Below, piece after piece: positions 1 to 11,617 of a stretch of 64,000 nt of DNA. This DNA comes from Tatumella ptyseos (GTDB lineage: Bacteria > Pseudomonadota > Gammaproteobacteria > Enterobacterales > Enterobacteriaceae), in the NCBI RefSeq assembly GCF_030552895.1, contig NZ_CP130649.1:1364001-1428000 (forward strand). Direction: 5' to 3'. The first letter of the stretch is position 1. The number at the start of each line of letters is the position of its first letter. The notes below the pieces were generated by a model. That model searched no databases and had not been told where the DNA came from. It saw only the letters and a list, made by a program, of their open reading frames with translations. The translations under genes were made by a program, and so were the position numbers.

Positions 1-197
1 CCATGCGCAACTTGCCAACCGGCGTCAGTCTGGCTGACTAATCGGCTATCCACTTCATTTTCCATTGCCAACCCAGCAAGTTCATCGGGACTGATGGGAT
101 CCTGAAAATTAGCAAAGGCTTGACGGATGACGACTGGCTTTTTCTGCCAATAGGTTGCGAGAAATGTAGGCCAGTCAATGGCGAGTTCGAAAGACAT
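1..197 (-). CDS. roxA: Ribosomal oxygenase RoxA (YcfD), N-terminal part
   Basis: Reading leftwards from the ATG at 197 gives about 65 residues, beginning MSFELAIDWPTFLATYWQKK and running off the window edge. The conserved DPISPDELAGLAMENEVDSR stretch near residues 35-54 matches the N-terminus of enterobacterial YcfD/RoxA. This is a JmjC-type 2-oxoglutarate/Fe(II) oxygenase that hydroxylates an arginine of ribosomal protein L16. The iron-binding cupin core lies outside the window. A GAGGGT ribosome-binding site sits just upstream. Its place directly downstream of phoQ is the same as in E. coli, about 67 bp away. Identification rests on the N-terminus plus synteny. Confidence 0.88.
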   Translation of the reverse strand, partial: MSFELAIDWPTFLATYWQKKPVVIRQAFANFQDPISPDELAGLAMENEVDSRLVSQTDAGWQVAH

Positions 198-264
198 AAT
201 ACCCTCAAAGAGTGAAAAAACTTGCGAGAGTATATCAGTCTGGCAATAAGAATGAGACAGGAAT

Positions 265-1731
265 TCAAATCATCTGATCAGCAAAGATAATTTCCATCCG
301 TGTGCCGCCCCAATGACTGCGAGAGACACGTATTTCCCCAGCATAGTTTTCAACGATTTCTCGCGCAAGGGACAAACCGATGCCTTGGCCAGGTCGTAAG
401 GTGTCTACACGATGTCCGCGCTGGAAAATCATCTCTCGGCGCGCGGCAGGAATACCTGGGCCATCGTCATCAATGTATAAGGTCAGTGTCGTATCATCCT
501 GTCGAGCACTGATATGAATGAATTCAAGACAGTATTTGCAGGCATTATCTAAAACATTCCCCATTACTTCGACCAAGTCATCACGGTTTCCTGAAAATGT
601 GAGCTCGGGAGAGAGTTCGACAGTGATATCAACCCCTTTATTTTGATAGACCTTATTAAGTGCTGCGCAGAGACTATCAATGAGGGGAGCGACTGCATGT
701 ATCTCACGATTTAACAGGTTATTTTCCGCCTGAAGACTGGCTCGATGTAAATAATAGCCGACTTGTTGTGAAATACGACTTATCTGTTCAAGCATCAACG
801 GCTCAGCTTCTTCAATCTGTATTGGCTTCGCTCCACGTAGTGAGCGGAGCGTACTTTGTAAAACCGCCAAGGGAGTCTTCAAGCTATGCGTCAGATCAGA
901 AAGTGTGGTGTGGTAACGACTACTGCGTTTACGTTCACTTTTGAGTAGCAAATTAAGATTGCTCACTAATCCTTTTAGCTCTTTAGGCGGTGAATCGCCC
1001 AACGATTCCCGTTGTCCAGATTCCAGCGCTTTCAACTCAGCCGACAGTTGCCCGATAGGCTTCAAGCTCCAATGAGCCGCAAGCCACAATAGCGGGATGA
1101 CTAATAAGAAGTTTGCGGCTAAGACATAGTTAAACCATGACCAAACTAGTTCACTGTGTTGGAGTTCTTGTGGGATGGAATCCACGACTACGATGGTGAG
1201 GGCAGGTAATGTGGCCGTAGCATCATAACGGCTGACAGCAACCGAGTGAGTAAAAGTATCATCACTATCCAGTTCTGCAATTTTCTTTTGAGCTTTACGG
1301 TTATTACCGATCGCCGCTACGCTGACTTTATTACTGGCATCAATTTCATAAAAATTGTTGGTATGAAGCCAGCTTTGAGAGATGCTGCGTCGAATCTCAG
1401 GAACATCGCGCAATTGCCAGAGTAATCGGCCATGTTCATCATAGATATAAACCAGTGTAGGGAAATTCAGCTTTAAGTTATCAGGGCGGTCGATCACCAG
1501 TTGATTATCACGCCATTGGGCAAGGGTAAAAAAAAGATTACTTTCACCGCGCATCACCTGATAAGTATTCTTATCAAAACTAATCATATAGCCGACTACC
1601 GCCACGACGCCGTAACAGAGTGAAATAATGAGCACGAGGGCAGAGGCTGCTAGCAAAAAGCGCCCGCGTAAAGATAGCGGAAATAAGGAAAATAGTGTAA
1701 AGGGTGACGAGCGCGTAGTGCTATGGGGCAT
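265..1731 (-). CDS. phoQ: Sensor histidine kinase PhoQ
   Basis: This 488-residue inner-membrane sensor phosphorylates PhoP in response to low Mg2+, acid or cationic peptides. Visible parts are TM1 (about 24-50), a periplasmic PAS-like sensor (about 50-195), TM2 (about 200-222) and a HAMP linker. The dimerisation H-box [10 protein letters not shown] carries the phospho-acceptor His at about 282, followed by an N-box NVLDNACKY and G-boxes DDDGPGIP and GQGIGLSLA. The first codons overlap the end of phoP by 11 nt, so the pair should be co-translated. The N-terminus is slightly longer than in E. coli. The periplasmic acidic patch is reduced to AELDSDD around 152-158, where E. coli has a run of five or more acidic residues. 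Confidence 0.96.
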   Translation of the reverse strand: MPHSTTRSSPFTLFSLFPLSLRGRFLLAASALVLIISLCYGVVAVVGYMISFDKNTYQVMRGESNLFFTLAQWRDNQLVIDRPDNLKLNFPTLVYIYDEHGRLLWQLRDVPEIRRSISQSWLHTNNFYEIDASNKVSVAAIGNNRKAQKKIAELDSDDTFTHSVAVSRYDATATLPALTIVVVDSIPQELQHSELVWSWFNYVLAANFLLVIPLLWLAAHWSLKPIGQLSAELKALESGQRESLGDSPPKELKGLVSNLNLLLKSERKRSSRYHTTLSDLTHSLKTPLAVLQSTLRSLRGAKPIQIEEAEPLMLEQISRISQQVGYYLHRASLQAENNLLNREIHAVAPLIDSLCAALNKVYQNKGVDITVELSPELTFSGNRDDLVEVMGNVLDNACKYCLEFIHISARQDDTTLTLYIDDDGPGIPAARREMIFQRGHRVDTLRPGQGIGLSLAREIVENYAGEIRVSRSHWGGTRMEIIFADQMI

Positions 1732-2392
1732 CGAAGCGGTATCCTAGCCCACGTAATGTTGTGATCACATCATGGGGATAATGTTGTTGCATCTTTTTCC
1801 GTAAGCGCCCCATTAATACATCAATGGTATGGCCTTCACGCAGATCCGCATCGGGATAGAGTTGTAGCATTAACGATTCTTTACTGATGACTTTGCCCGC
1901 ATTAATGATCAACGTTTCGACGATGGTGTACTCAAAGGTGGTGAGTTTTACCGGATGCTGATCAATCGTCAGCTCTTTTCCAGAGAGGTCGATGAGAAAA
2001 GGGGGGTAATGGATGATTTGTGAGGCATGACCCGCGGTACGGCGTAGAAGGGCTTGTAAACGCGCTGCCACTTCCTCGATATGAAAAGGTTTAGTGACAT
2101 AATCATCCGCACCAGCTTGCAATGCAGCAACTTTGGATTGCCAGCCTTCGCGTGCGGTGAGAACTAAGATCGGTTGCTTAACCTCTTGTGCACGCCAACG
2201 TTGGATAAGACTCATTCCATCTTCGTCAGGTAAACCGAGGTCAACCAATGCGACATCGGGGACATATTCATTCAAGAAATAGTCAGCTTCATTGGCATCT
2301 TCAGCCGCATCAACTTGATGCCCCATTTCACGAAGCTGTACGGCTAGATGATGCCTTAATAACGGGTTATCTTCGACCACTAAAACGCGCAT
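1721..2392 (-). CDS. phoP: Response regulator PhoP
   Basis: This 223-residue OmpR-family regulator has exactly the E. coli length when started at [10 protein letters not shown]. An in-frame start further upstream would add 14 residues, but the AGAGGAT ribosome-binding site lies just before 2392. The receiver domain shows the acidic pocket (E7/D8), the phospho-acceptor D51 in [10 protein letters not shown] and K101 in DYVTKPF. The C-terminal winged helix ends GLGYRFDAP. PhoP binds tandem (T/G)GTTTA hexamers, and three such hexamers lie immediately upstream of this gene, consistent with autoregulation. It is transcribed with phoQ. Confidence 0.97.
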   Translation of the reverse strand: MRVLVVEDNPLLRHHLAVQLREMGHQVDAAEDANEADYFLNEYVPDVALVDLGLPDEDGMSLIQRWRAQEVKQPILVLTAREGWQSKVAALQAGADDYVTKPFHIEEVAARLQALLRRTAGHASQIIHYPPFLIDLSGKELTIDQHPVKLTTFEYTIVETLIINAGKVISKESLMLQLYPDADLREGHTIDVLMGRLRKKMQQHYPHDVITTLRGLGYRFDAP

Positions 2393-2442
2393 TTGCACAT
2401 CCTCTTTGTATTCACTAACACATAAGAGTACCACTCAGGGTC

Positions 2443-2470
2443 TAAACGGGGACTTAACATAACGAAAACG
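2443..2470 (-). promoter_or_regulatory. Probable PhoP-binding direct repeat upstream of phoP
   Basis: Read on the minus strand, three hexamers CGTTTT, TGTTAA and CGTTTA follow each other with 5-nt spacers, giving an exact 11-bp period. This fits the known PhoP box (T/G)GTTTA-N5-(T/G)GTTTA with one or two mismatches per hexamer. A -10-like TACTCT lies 12 bp downstream (2425-2430), the spacing of class I PhoP-activated promoters. The box assignment is inferred from pattern only. Confidence 0.55.
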
Positions 2471-2486
2471 GATAGGTTAAGTCCCC
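2448..2486. repeat. Perfect 11-bp inverted repeat between purB and phoP
   Basis: GGGGACTTAAC (2448-2458) and GTTAAGTCCCC (2476-2486) can form a perfect hairpin with a 17-nt loop. There is no T-run behind it on the minus strand. It may terminate or attenuate purB readthrough, and it physically overlaps the putative PhoP hexamers. Confidence 0.7.
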
Positions 2487-2492
2487 AATAAC

Positions 2493-4553
<2,061 letters not shown>

Positions 4554-4554
<1 letters not shown>

Positions 4555-5675
4555 TACGCGTTTTCCGTCTCTAAAAGAGGGAGCCGTTGCTCTATCACAC
4601 CGCCGCCTAAACAGCATTCACCGAGATAAAACACGGCAGATTGCCCTGGCGTGACTGCCGCAACAGGTTCATCAAAACGTACTTCAATACGTTCATCATC
4701 GAGTGGAGTGATAAGGCATGGGATATCTGTTTGACGGTAACGCGTTTTCACCGTGCAACGCAGTGGTTCAGTTAAGGTCTCACGATCAACCCAATGTAAT
4801 TGCTGAGCGATAAGCCCTACAGACATGAGGCGCGGGTGCTCCCCCCCTTGGGCGACAATCAGTCGGTTATTCGCGACATCTTTATCAACTACATACCAAG
4901 GGTCGTCATTACTTTCTTTAAGCCCACCGATTCCCAGTCCTTTGCGCTGACCCAAGGTATGATACATCAAGCCTTGGTGGGTTCCGACCTCTTGGCCGTC
5001 CACACTGAAGATAGGACCAGGTTGAGCCGGTAAGTAACGCGCGAGGAAGTCTTTAAACTTGCGCTCACCAATGAAACAAATACCGGTAGAATCTTTTTTG
5101 CGTGCGGTGACTAAATCAAGCTCTTCGGCAATACGGCGCACTTCCGGTTTTTCAAGTTCCCCGACAGGGAACAGACTCTGTGCCACTTGTTGATGGCTAA
5201 GAGTATAAAGGAAGTAGCTTTGGTCTTTATTTGCATCGAGGCCACGAAGTAATTGGCTTTTACCCTCGACATCTTTACGGCGTACGTAATGACCGGTGGC
5301 AATATAGTCAGCACCTAAGTCTTCAGCAGCAAATTCTAAGAATGCTTTAAACTTGATCTCTTTATTACAGAGTATATCAGGGTTTGGCGTACGCCCAGAT
5401 TTGTACTCTTCCAAGAAAAGCTCAAATACGTTATCCCAATATTCTGCAGCAAAGTTAATTTTATGCAGTTTGATGCCTAATTTATCACAGACAGCTTGCG
5501 CGTCGGCGAGATCCTCAGCGGCAGTACAATACTCTTCACCATCATCTTCTTCCCAGTTCTTCATGAACAGGCCTTCAACTTGGTAACCTTGTTGCATCAG
5601 TAACCACGCTGAAACGGAAGAATCTACACCCCCGGACATTCCGACGATGACTTTTTTTGCACTTTGGTCAAACAT
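4554..5675 (-). CDS. mnmA: tRNA 2-thiouridine(34) synthase MnmA
   Basis: The 373-residue enzyme transfers sulfur, relayed by the TusABCDE/IscS system, to U34 of tRNA Lys, Glu and Gln. The PP-loop ATP pyrophosphatase motif GMSGGVDSS is at residues 12-20. The two catalytic cysteines are C103 (ILCNKE) and C200 (STGICFIG). The C-terminal beta domain ends in [14 protein letters not shown]. Length and motifs match E. coli MnmA (368 aa). The stop codon overlaps the start of hflD by one base. Upstream, in place of nudJ as in E. coli, lies an unrelated permease gene. Confidence 0.97.
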
Positions 5676-5767
5676 AAATACTCACTGAAGTTGGCAATCA
5701 ATTCGAACGCCTCAGTGTACCATGCAGCGAGGCAGTTCGCACCTGTATTACCGCGCACAATTACGCG

Positions 5768-6721
5768 CTATGTGCGATGTTGGCGCTTGTTGACCTCTAA
5801 CTGTGCAGATAACACCACGGATTGACTCTTGCTTTTCAATCGTTGATTTAACTGGTTACCAAATAGGGTTAAAAAGATACCGACAGCCAGTGGGGCTAGC
5901 AAACAAATTGAACCGAAAGAGAGTGAACGACCGTAGAGGATATTCTCTAAACTTAGCGCGATAATGGGAAAGATCAAGAAAACGATGGAGGCTTGAAATG
6001 CCGTGGCGCGTTTTTGTAGCATAAAATAACACAAGATACCAAACACGCCTGCAAAGGCGCCAAGGTAAACGACGGCAAGTAAGGCGTGTGAGGAAAAGTG
6101 TGCTATTACCGGATGTTCGCTAAACCAGCCGACCACAGTTAATAGTAAGCCTGCCATCAAACAGGGTAACGCATTGAAGGTGAGTACTGAGACGTCACAG
6201 CAGCGTTTTTTACATAATGCATACATAATAGCGTGAATCACTACCGCCGCGATAAGCATCATAATCCCTAAGAGCTGACCAGAAGCGGCCCCTTGAGCTT
6301 CACGCAGTAAAACTGAAATTAATGCAACCAAAGCAATCGTTAGCCCGAGTAATTGAACCGAGTTGGTTTTTTCCCGTAATAGGATAATCGAGGCACAGAG
6401 TACGGCTACCGGCATCATGGCAAAAATAACGGACGCTAGGCCGGAACTTACCCAGGTTTCACCATAGATCATCAGAGTGAAAGGGATAGCAAAATAGAAG
6501 AGGCTAATAATAGCTTGGAAGATGCGTTGCCCTTTAGGGAAGAATAGGGGGGATCGTGTGTAGTATAGGGCGAGTAGTAACAATGGGGCTGCACAGAGAA
6601 AGCGTAACCCTGTGGCAAAGAGCGGGGGGATGGTTGTGCCCGCAATTTTCATTGCTAGCCAAGTGGTTCCCCACGTCAGTGAAACGATGATAAAGAGTAG
6701 CGTTTTAATGGCAGAGTTCAT
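5768..6721 (-). CDS. EamA/DMT-family transporter
   Basis: This 317-residue hydrophobic protein has about ten predicted transmembrane helices in two EamA repeats. The first begins LFIIVSLTWGTTWLAMKIAG. Members of the family export amino acids or metabolites or act as nucleotide-sugar carriers; the substrate here is unknown. A GAGG ribosome-binding site lies 8 nt before the ATG. The gene is inserted between mnmA and nudJ, which are adjacent in E. coli, so it is an accessory insertion in an otherwise conserved block. It has its own AT-rich leader (6722-6877) and probably its own promoter. Confidence 0.85.
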   Translation of the reverse strand: MNSAIKTLLFIIVSLTWGTTWLAMKIAGTTIPPLFATGLRFLCAAPLLLLALYYTRSPLFFPKGQRIFQAIISLFYFAIPFTLMIYGETWVSSGLASVIFAMMPVAVLCASIILLREKTNSVQLLGLTIALVALISVLLREAQGAASGQLLGIMMLIAAVVIHAIMYALCKKRCCDVSVLTFNALPCLMAGLLLTVVGWFSEHPVIAHFSSHALLAVVYLGAFAGVFGILCYFMLQKRATAFQASIVFLIFPIIALSLENILYGRSLSFGSICLLAPLAVGIFLTLFGNQLNQRLKSKSQSVVLSAQLEVNKRQHRT

Positions 6722-6877
6722 CTCGAAAACCTCAGCAAATAGAGGTCTACACTATATCGAGGTTCTAAGAGAATGAATTTCCACGTTATAAAGTAAAACG
6801 CAGGGGTGTTAGAAATTATTTCTCAAAAATAGGCCATTCAGGAAAATAAATTTTCTTCCAAAACTATAATTGAGTAA

Positions 6878-7318
6878 TTATTGCTTAAACCAATGTAGTG
6901 CGGCTAAGGGATAACGCGTCCCCGTCTGCCAAAGTTTGATACTTTCCGCTACCAAAGGAGAGCGTAATTGGGATGATTGCAAGATTTCAGATGGCGTCAG
7001 CCAATGGCAACAGTCGATATCATCATCTTGCGGCATTGTGTCCAAACATTTTTCAACCTCACAACTAAATAAGAAACGGATAAAAGGTGTGCCGTCGTTG
7101 GCAGTCCATTGGTGCACGCCAAGTAGATACTCGGGGGATAAGCTTAGCCCGGTTTCTTCCCATAATTCACGCTTCATGGCCGCGACCAAACTCTCCTCTG
7201 CCTCGAGGTGGCCAGCGGGTTGGTTCCAAGTCACTGCTCCCTCGATACGCTCTTCAACGACTAATAGTTTTCCTTCTGCCTGTACGACACAGGCAACGGT
7301 AATATGCGGGGTAAACAT
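6878..7318 (-). CDS. nudJ: Nudix phosphatase NudJ
   Basis: This 146-residue Nudix hydrolase corresponds to E. coli NudJ (YmfB), which hydrolyses thiamine pyrophosphate precursors (HMP-PP) and nucleoside triphosphates. The Nudix box [20 protein letters not shown] begins at about residue 36 and carries the REXXEE catalytic core. The conserved [20 protein letters not shown] segment also matches the family. Two ATG codons are adjacent. The second (7318) is preferred because the AAGGAG site is then 5 nt away and the protein starts MFTPH like E. coli MFKPH. rluE ends only a few bases upstream, so the two form an operon. Confidence 0.92.
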   Translation of the reverse strand: MFTPHITVACVVQAEGKLLVVEERIEGAVTWNQPAGHLEAEESLVAAMKRELWEETGLSLSPEYLLGVHQWTANDGTPFIRFLFSCEVEKCLDTMPQDDDIDCCHWLTPSEILQSSQLRSPLVAESIKLWQTGTRYPLAALHWFKQ

Positions 7319-7327
7319 CATCGCTCC

Positions 7328-7942
7328 TTATACTGATGCTTTATCGATCTTTCGCCATTCACCCGTTGCCAGTCCATCGAGCTGATAGGGGCCGATGGCA
7401 TAACGAATAAGACGTAATGTCGGAAAACCAATATGGGCGGTCATGCGGCGCACTTGCCGATTACGCCCTTCGAATAATGTAATTTTAAGCCACTGGGTAG
7501 GGATGGCTTTACGCTCGCGAATGGGCGGGGTACGCGGCCATAACCATTGTGGTGGCTCACAGCGTTCGACGCCAGCAGGAAGAGTCGGCCCATCCTTTAA
7601 GGTTACCCCGGTTCTCAATGGCGCAAGGTGTTCATCACTGGGATCGCCCTCTACCTGGACATAATAGATCTTTTGAGTACGTTTCCCTGGCTGCGTTAAT
7701 TCAGCCTGAAATTTGCCATCGTTAGTCAGCAGAAGTAATCCTTCGCTATCGCGATCTAAGCGACCTGCTGCATAGACATCTGGCACAGTAATATAATCTT
7801 TTAATGTCGCGCGCCCTGACTCGTCAGAAAATTGTGGCAGCACATCAAACGGCTTATTAAAAAGAACGATGGTGGTAGGACCTTGACGACGTCGTGGAGG
7901 AGTCGGTGTTCTTCGGCGTGGTGGGCGAGTAAGAGGCTTCAT
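7328..7942 (-). CDS. rluE: 23S rRNA pseudouridine(2457) synthase RluE
   Basis: The 204-residue RsuA/RluB/E/F-type pseudouridine synthase modifies U2457 of 23S rRNA in E. coli. The catalytic aspartate is D63 in [17 protein letters not shown], and the family motif [20 protein letters not shown] lies near residue 155. The N-terminus (residues 1-22) is a basic, proline-rich tail. The S4 domain found in RsuA relatives is absent, as in E. coli RluE. It is divergent from icd across about 380 bp and is followed directly by nudJ, exactly as in E. coli. Confidence 0.94.
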   Translation of the reverse strand: MKPLTRPPRRRTPTPPRRRQGPTTIVLFNKPFDVLPQFSDESGRATLKDYITVPDVYAAGRLDRDSEGLLLLTNDGKFQAELTQPGKRTQKIYYVQVEGDPSDEHLAPLRTGVTLKDGPTLPAGVERCEPPQWLWPRTPPIRERKAIPTQWLKITLFEGRNRQVRRMTAHIGFPTLRLIRYAIGPYQLDGLATGEWRKIDKASV

Positions 7943-8322
7943 AATGACGTTATCCGGCGCTTTATTTTGCTCAGTATAGCCTAGACTTCAGATAATTTAA
8001 CCCTTGTTTTCATAGGCTTTTAGTTGATGTCTAGCAGAGATTCCAGTAAGTTTTTGCCATCCCTTTTTGTAGGGAGAGGGTAGATTAGCGAAAAAGTTAA
8101 TCTTTTGTTGTGAGAATGTGCAAAGTCAAAAGTGTGAAGTAAGTCTCAACTTAAGCCGGGCAATAAAAGTAATTATTTAAAGCAGACAATAGGTTAAGTT
8201 TTAGAAAATAGATTTCTGCGACATATCGTAATGATTTTTTTCTAGGAAAGTCGTGATGATTTCGCGTAACATACCCTGACACATTACAAGTCATTAACAA
8301 AAAACGCTCGAAGGAGAGGTTG
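7943..8322. other. rluE-icd divergent control region
   Basis: These 380 bases hold no gene that I can support. They must contain the promoters of rluE (leftward) and icd (rightward). The sequence is AT-rich from about 8080. I could not pick out a -10/-35 pair or an ArcA/Cra site with confidence. Confidence 0.5.
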
Positions 8323-9573
8323 ATGGAAAGCAAAGTAGTTGTTCCTGCATCAGGCCAGAAAATCACGCTAAATCAAGGCAAATTAACTGTTCCAAACAAC
8401 CCAGTCATTCCTTATATCGAAGGGGACGGGATTGGTGTTGATGTCTCTCCTGTGATGTTAAAAGTGGTCGATGCAGCGGTTAATAAAGCTTATAACGGCG
8501 AGCGTAAGATTTCGTGGATGGAAATCTTCACTGGCGAAAAATCGACGGAAGTTTACGGTAAAGACGTTTGGTTACCGCAAGAAACTCTTGATCTGATCAA
8601 AGAGTACCGCGTAGCGATTAAAGGACCCTTGACCACTCCGGTTGGTGGCGGTATTCGTTCACTGAACGTTGCTCTGCGCCAAGAGCTAGACCTATATGTC
8701 TGCTTACGTCCAGTACGTTATTACACCGGAACGCCTAGCCCGGTAAAACGCCCTGAAGACACCGACATGGTGATTTTCCGCGAAAACTCAGAAGATATTT
8801 ACGCAGGTATCGAGTGGAAAGCGGGCAGCGAAGAAGCCGACAAAGTCATCAACTTTTTACGCACTGAAATGGGCGTGAAAAAGATCCGTTTCCCTGAACA
8901 ATGTGGTATCGGTGTTAAGCCATGTTCAGAAGAAGGGACTAAACGCCTTGTTCGTGCAGCTTTCCAGTATGTTATCGATAATGACCGTGACTCTTTAACG
9001 CTAGTTCATAAAGGGAACATCATGAAATTCACAGAGGGTGCCTTCAAGGATTGGGGATACCAACTGGTTAAAGAAGAGTTTGGTGCTGAACTGTTAGACG
9101 GTGGCCCATGGATGAAGGCTAAAAACCCGAAAACCGGTAAAGAGATTATCATCAAAGACGTCATCGCCGATGCCTTCTTACAGCAAATCCTGTTACGTCC
9201 GGCAGAATATGATGTGATTGCTTGTATGAACCTCAATGGTGACTACATCTCCGACGCCTTGGCGGCGCAAGTTGGCGGTATCGGCATTGCACCGGGCGCG
9301 AACATCGGTGACGAATGTGCGCTATTCGAAGCGACTCACGGTACTGCACCGAAGTATGCTGGCCAAGATAAAGTGAACCCAGGTTCAGTCATCCTCTCCG
9401 CTGAGATGATGCTCCGTCACCTCGGCTGGTTCGAAGCGGCTGACTTAATCGTTAAAGGAATGGAAGGTGCGATCGCCAATAAGACCGTAACTTACGATTT
9501 CGAACGTCTGATGGAAGGCGCTAAGTTACTGAAATGTTCAGAGTTTGGTGATGCGATTATCGCTAATATGTAA
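8323..9573 (+). CDS. icd: NADP-dependent isocitrate dehydrogenase
   Basis: The 416-residue TCA-cycle enzyme converts isocitrate to 2-oxoglutarate and CO2 and has the same length as E. coli Icd. The regulatory serine phosphorylated by AceK is S113 in [12 protein letters not shown]. The substrate/metal region reads [19 protein letters not shown] and the coenzyme region [19 protein letters not shown]. The ATG at 8323 is chosen over the TTG one codon earlier because it gives the exact family N-terminus MESKVVVP and sits behind a strong AAGGAGAGG site. A terminator follows directly. Confidence 0.98.
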   Translation: MESKVVVPASGQKITLNQGKLTVPNNPVIPYIEGDGIGVDVSPVMLKVVDAAVNKAYNGERKISWMEIFTGEKSTEVYGKDVWLPQETLDLIKEYRVAIKGPLTTPVGGGIRSLNVALRQELDLYVCLRPVRYYTGTPSPVKRPEDTDMVIFRENSEDIYAGIEWKAGSEEADKVINFLRTEMGVKKIRFPEQCGIGVKPCSEEGTKRLVRAAFQYVIDNDRDSLTLVHKGNIMKFTEGAFKDWGYQLVKEEFGAELLDGGPWMKAKNPKTGKEIIIKDVIADAFLQQILLRPAEYDVIACMNLNGDYISDALAAQVGGIGIAPGANIGDECALFEATHGTAPKYAGQDKVNPGSVILSAEMMLRHLGWFEAADLIVKGMEGAIANKTVTYDFERLMEGAKLLKCSEFGDAIIANM

Positions 9574-9575
9574 TT

Positions 9576-9626
9576 AATCACGCTGCGTGATTGATAAGAG
9601 CGGGTACTGAAAAGTGCCCGTTTTTT
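9576..9626 (+). terminator. icd rho-independent terminator region
   Basis: The hairpin CGGGTACT-GAAA-AGTGCCCG (9601-9620, one T-G wobble) is followed by six T residues. A second small hairpin, AATCACG-CTG-CGTGATT, precedes it at 9576-9592. Confidence 0.85.
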
Positions 9627-9715
9627 GTTAGCGTGCTAAGGGTTATCAAAAAAGTTATCAGAATCCCTGCTAATTTATACCTCAATTGTTTTCCAAGCTT
9701 TACTGACATCGTGAT

Positions 9716-10609
9716 TTAATCTAAGTAAGAAGTCACTATTTTTGCAGCCTTAGCGAGAACATCTTTTCTGGGCATCGCGGTCTTTGCGTATTGAGTAAAA
9801 TAGATAGCTAAAACGAGAGGCTTATTTTTATCTGTCCAAATTACTGCCACATCGTTGGTAGTGCCATAATCCCCAGAACCTGTTTTATCGCCTACTCGCC
9901 AATCGGTGGGAACGCCAGCTTTAATGCTGTGTTCTCCCGTCGTATTACCCTCCAGCCAACTGATTAAAAGCGCTTTTTTATCGCTTTCCAAGGCGTCTCC
10001 TAAGGTGAGCTTATGGAGTGTTTTGGCCATGGCTCGCGGGGTAGTGGTATCTCTAGTATCACCAGGAAGAGTAGTATTGAGAGTGGGTTCATTACGGGAT
10101 AATAAAAAATCGTGGTCTCCCAGTGAACGGGCAAATGCATTGATAGCTTTTATACCACCCGCTTTTTGAAGCAATAAATTCATCGCGGTATTATCACTAT
10201 ATTGTAAGGCTGCCTTACTGAGCTCAGCAATACTCATTGTTTTACCGATATTCTTACCCGTTATTGGATTATAATTAACCAAATCGACCTTGTTAATTTT
10301 TACTGTTGAATCTAATAGGTTTAACGACGATTGACTATCCTTCAAGAGTTTGGCCGTAACCATAATTTTACTTGTACTACATAACGGGAATCTATCACTC
10401 CCTTGGTAAGAAAAATAATCACTGTCTGATGCGTTGATCAGGTAAATACCTAATCTACCATGCGAGGCTTTTTCTAAAGCGGATAATTTCAACCTCATTT
10501 CACTGCTATGAGTCATCAGGTTGGCTGAAGCAGTTGGGGAGAACAGAGAGGTAATAACGACGAGCATCATTGTAATAAATGATGAAGTAAACAAAGAATC
10601 AATTTTCAT
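9716..10609 (-). CDS. Class A serine beta-lactamase (CTX-M/RAHN/FONA-like)
   Basis: The 297-residue exported beta-lactamase has a signal peptide (about 1-29, cleavage near TASAN). It has all class A motifs: S78-T-S-K81 (STSK), SDN 138-140, the omega-loop E174-PTLN178, and K242-T-G. The segments LVNYNPI, ALQYSDNTAMN and KTGSGDYGTTNDVAVIW resemble the chromosomal enterobacterial enzymes from which CTX-M, RAHN and FONA types come. It should hydrolyse penicillins and early cephalosporins; cefotaxime activity is plausible but not provable here. It lies convergent with icd and no LysR-type regulator is adjacent, so expression is probably constitutive. No mobile element flanks it, which argues for a resident chromosomal gene. 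Confidence 0.93.
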   Translation of the reverse strand: MKIDSLFTSSFITMMLVVITSLFSPTASANLMTHSSEMRLKLSALEKASHGRLGIYLINASDSDYFSYQGSDRFPLCSTSKIMVTAKLLKDSQSSLNLLDSTVKINKVDLVNYNPITGKNIGKTMSIAELSKAALQYSDNTAMNLLLQKAGGIKAINAFARSLGDHDFLLSRNEPTLNTTLPGDTRDTTTPRAMAKTLHKLTLGDALESDKKALLISWLEGNTTGEHSIKAGVPTDWRVGDKTGSGDYGTTNDVAVIWTDKNKPLVLAIYFTQYAKTAMPRKDVLAKAAKIVTSYLD

Positions 10610-10821
10610 TTTTCACACAATAAAAAGATAAATCTAATCGGTTAATATATGATACTTACTAACATAAGTAGAGGTCTTAATTCGTTATTATCTTCGATTA
10701 ATGTTGACTGCGTGATGAGTATGCGGATGATATATTTTTAAACGTTGATGGTTATTTAAGACATTAATGACTGTTATTTCCCCTAGCACTACAACCCTCT
10801 ATGGCTCGAAGGATGAGATGA

Positions 10822-11355
10822 ATGAACGCTTTTCTATCATTAGACCAGCTTGGGAAGCGTATTTGCATCGTCGGCCCATCCAATAGCGGTAAATCGACGC
10901 TAGCCAGAGCGATAAGCGTGAAAACAGGGCTGCCTGTCGTTCATCTGGATCAATTGCACCATCAGCCTAATAGTGCATGGATACCGCGTCCTCATGAAGA
11001 GTTTCTAAGATTACATCAAAAGGCAATAGAGGGTGAAAACTGGGTAATGGACGGTAATTACGGTAAATGTATCCCTTCGCGGTTAGTCCATGCTACGGGC
11101 ATCATACTCATTGATATTCCACGGTTTACGGCTTTGTATCGTTATATAATGCGCTGTTATTCAACAAAACCTAGAGTAGGCGGTATCGGCATTCAAAAAG
11201 AGCACCCAACAGGAGAGATGGTCAAACATATTCTCCATGACTCCCCGAAAAGTCATCAACGATATCGCGAGCTTTTCAATCATGCACCAATCGCTAAAAT
11301 TTTACTCTCTTCTCCTCGTGAAGTTGCTCAACTTTATGATAGGTGGCAACTTTAA
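10822..11355 (+). CDS. P-loop NTPase, adenylate-kinase/FlaR-like
   Basis: This 177-residue protein carries the Walker A motif GPSNSGKST at residues 18-26 and the HLDQLHHQPNSAWIPRP segment typical of the small 'FlaR-like' or AAA/topology-modulation kinase family. WVMDGNYGK and LIDIPRF are also family-typical blocks. Such proteins look like nucleotide or small-molecule kinases of unestablished substrate. An AAGGATGAG site lies ahead of the ATG. It is divergent from the beta-lactamase and stands alone, with an apparently empty 260-bp stretch after it. Confidence 0.78.
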   Translation: MNAFLSLDQLGKRICIVGPSNSGKSTLARAISVKTGLPVVHLDQLHHQPNSAWIPRPHEEFLRLHQKAIEGENWVMDGNYGKCIPSRLVHATGIILIDIPRFTALYRYIMRCYSTKPRVGGIGIQKEHPTGEMVKHILHDSPKSHQRYRELFNHAPIAKILLSSPREVAQLYDRWQL

Positions 11356-11587
11356 ATCTACTCTCTGAACTCAGACTCTAGTTAGCCAACATTTAGGGGC
11401 ATACACCTCTATTCAAGACCTTGAGGTAAAAGAGGGCGATACCCCGCCATCATATTTACTAAGAAAACCAACTATAGGCGATGTTGGCTGGCTCTTAATA
11501 CAATGGATTTAGTTACGGATTAAAGCTTTTGGAAGCCTATTGAGAACAGCTTGCTGACGGGAGAAACAGTGGGTAGGGGGAGAAGAA

Positions 11588-11609
11588 GCCCTAATCCGAG
11601 AATTAGGGC
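11588..11609 (-). terminator. Terminator of the downstream-facing membrane protein gene
   Basis: GCCCTAAT-CCGAGA-ATTAGGGC forms an 8-bp stem directly after the stop at 11618, followed on the minus strand by TTCTTCT. Confidence 0.75.
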
Positions 11610-11617
11610 ATATAGAC

